From positions 1 to 7,005 of the forward strand of contig SKKR01000011.1 in NCBI GenBank assembly GCA_007123655.1: 7,005 bases of DNA, given 5' to 3'. This document shows, piece after piece, positions 5,885 through 7,005 of the stretch. The stretch is from Thermomicrobiaceae bacterium. GTDB taxonomy: Bacteria > Chloroflexota > Chloroflexia > Thermomicrobiales > Thermomicrobiaceae. Numbering within the stretch: position 1 is the first letter of the stretch; every line of letters starts with the position of its first letter. Below the pieces are notes generated by a model. It saw nothing but the letters and a program-made list of their open reading frames with translations, made no database searches and had not been told where the DNA came from. Made by a program: the position numbers and the translations under genes.

Positions 5885-7005
5885 CCCCGACCCGGCGGGT
5901 CACCCGATGATGGTCGAAGAACTCCAGGACGGCCTGGGCGTATTTCCGCGACGTCCCGAAGTGATCGCGGAACTGGGCCAGGGTGATACTCCCCTGCTCG
6001 TCGATGATCTGGAGCACCTGGCGTTTCATGTCTTCATACGCCTCGCGAGTGAACACGATCGAATCATCGATCCGGACGACCTCGCCCGTGGCGTTGAGCG
6101 CCATCACCAGTTCGTTGTCGAGATCGAACTCAGCCGGAGACGGCGGGGAGAACGGGCTCGAGTGGAGCGCTTCGAGGTAGCGATCAATGCGCTGGCGTTG
6201 CTGGTCGGTAAACTGAATCCAGTGCTGGGGTTTACGAAGGACGTCGCCCTCGTCGACGATCGCCCCGGCGTCGGCCGCCCGGGCAACGAGCTCTTCAAAC
6301 GCCCGCTGTGGCATGTCGATCCGGCTCCGGATCTCCTCCTTGGCCATCCCGCGGCGGAGCGCGTTCCGTTGGTGGAATTCACCAAGCAGCTTCTCGATGC
6401 GGTCAAGTGTGTCCCGATAGACCGGCCAGGCGATCAGGTAGTCCGCGGGCGCAAGCGTACTTTCTCCGGTGACCCCACGCTTCAAATGAACGATGTCGCC
6501 ACTTTCGAGCATGGCATACGCCGCGGCGCGAATATCATCCTCAGGGAGGGTAATGGCACGATACAGTTCCCGCAGTTCCTTCGGCTCGCCGCCGAGCGTT
6601 TGCAGCAGAATCTCTTCCGGCGAACCCGAGGCGAGGGCTTCCAGCCCCTGGATGATCTCCTTCCGGAAGCGGCGATGTCGTCTCGGGTGGGGATCAATGA
6701 CGAGCCCGCCGCCGATCGTCTCGCTAGGCGACGGCCGGCGGATGATAAAGCGGTCGCCGCGGACAGCCGCAACCGGCTTCGGGAACCTGATCTGGATCCA
6801 GCCTTCCTCGCCAGGCTCGATTTTCTCGGAATCGAGGAGCGTGACCCTGGCAACGGTCTCTGACGAACCAACGAAGAAGTCGACTTCGTCGTTCTGTTCC
6901 AACGCAAATGGAGCGTTGAGAACGACTTGAACGCGAGCGTCAAGCATGGTGGTTGGTCTCAGCCAGCCGGGAGACGTGATGACTTCACCTCGAGCAACCG
7001 AATCC
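5856..7005 (-). CDS. selB: Selenocysteine-specific elongation factor SelB, C-terminal part (runs off right edge)
   Basis: The frame stays open from the TGA at 5856-5858 to the right edge, so the 382 visible residues are only the C-terminal part of a protein usually a little over 600 residues long. An internal ATG at 6947 is not the start, because the preceding 19 residues (RGEVITSPGWLRPTT) are themselves SelB-like. Numbering from the edge, residues about 1-105 are EF-Tu-like beta-barrel sequence ending in the hallmark GDRFIIR (83-89) and TIGGGLVIDP (96-105). Residues about 106-382 form the four winged-helix repeats, the last with FGTSRKYAQAVLEFFD (349-364) and VTRRVGDERV (368-377), a SelB signature. 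SelB delivers Sec-tRNA to UGA codons: its GTPase and barrel part binds the charged tRNA and the winged helices bind the SECIS hairpin in the mRNA. The GTPase domain lies outside the window. Presence of selB implies that this organism makes selenoproteins, and selA or selC may lie to the right. The downstream PIG-L gene overlaps its 3' end. Confidence 0.95.
   Translation of the reverse strand, partial: DSVARGEVITSPGWLRPTTMLDARVQVVLNAPFALEQNDEVDFFVGSSETVARVTLLDSEKIEPGEEGWIQIRFPKPVAAVRGDRFIIRRPSPSETIGGGLVIDPHPRRHRRFRKEIIQGLEALASGSPEEILLQTLGGEPKELRELYRAITLPEDDIRAAAYAMLESGDIVHLKRGVTGESTLAPADYLIAWPVYRDTLDRIEKLLGEFHQRNALRRGMAKEEIRSRIDMPQRAFEELVARAADAGAIVDEGDVLRKPQHWIQFTDQQRQRIDRYLEALHSSPFSPPSPAEFDLDNELVMALNATGEVVRIDDSIVFTREAYEDMKRQVLQIIDEQGSITLAQFRDHFGTSRKYAQAVLEFFDHHRVTRRVGDERVRNVSA

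Noticed and set aside
5907..6863. Long plus-strand open frame (318 codons) antisense to selB
   Set aside because: The opposite strand encodes unmistakable SelB signatures over the same bases, and the antisense product resembles nothing known.
6945..6947. ATG as the start of a shortened stand-alone SelB C-terminal protein
   Set aside because: The frame continues upstream to the window edge with SelB-like sequence and no stop, so this is an internal methionine.

Overview
This is a GC-rich, gene-dense bacterial segment of about 7 kb with six protein genes. Five lie on the minus strand and one on the plus strand. The outermost two run off the window edges. I see no insertion sequence, integrase, phage gene, CRISPR array, tRNA or rRNA, and the coding style is uniform, so this looks like ordinary chromosome. 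The mix of genes (a SelB elongation factor, a very large ATPase-TPR-LuxR regulator, a PIG-L/LmbE deacetylase, a DinB-fold protein and a bacterial thiol dioxygenase-like cupin) suits a high-GC bacterium of the Chloroflexota/Thermomicrobia or actinobacterial type. That assignment is inference only.

Layout from left to right. (a) Position 1 to 450, minus: N-terminal 150 residues of a nitroreductase-like protein that continues beyond the left edge. (b) 451 to 597: spacer with a strong 11-bp inverted repeat. (c) 598 to 1098, minus: DinB/YfiT-fold protein with a His metal triad, preceded by a purine-rich ribosome binding site. (d) 1099 to 1259: spacer with a strong hairpin just behind the regulator gene. 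(e) 1260 to 4202, minus: a 980-residue LuxR-type regulator of the LAL class (N-terminal ATPase, TPR middle, C-terminal helix-turn-helix). (f) 4203 to 4394: divergent intergenic region with two overlapping inverted repeats. (g) 4395 (or 4338) to 5051, plus: cysteine dioxygenase-like cupin. (h) 5052 to 5089: short convergent gap. (i) 5090 to 5884, minus: PIG-L family deacetylase, overlapping the end of (j) 5856 to beyond 7005, minus: the C-terminal part of SelB, the selenocysteine-specific translation factor, whose GTPase domain lies off the right edge.

How the genes may work together. selB and the PIG-L gene overlap and are probably cotranscribed and translationally coupled. The regulator and the cupin gene are divergent and share one control region, so the regulator is a natural candidate to control the cupin. 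A loose theme is possible: PIG-L enzymes include the deacetylases of mycothiol and bacillithiol synthesis, DinB-fold proteins include thiol-dependent transferases and isomerases, the cupin resembles thiol dioxygenases, and SelB serves redox selenoproteins. This thiol/selenium reading is a hypothesis, because each family is also broad in function. I did not find a clearly new system. The best leads are this possible theme, the control region between regulator and cupin, and the two U-less hairpins behind gene ends.
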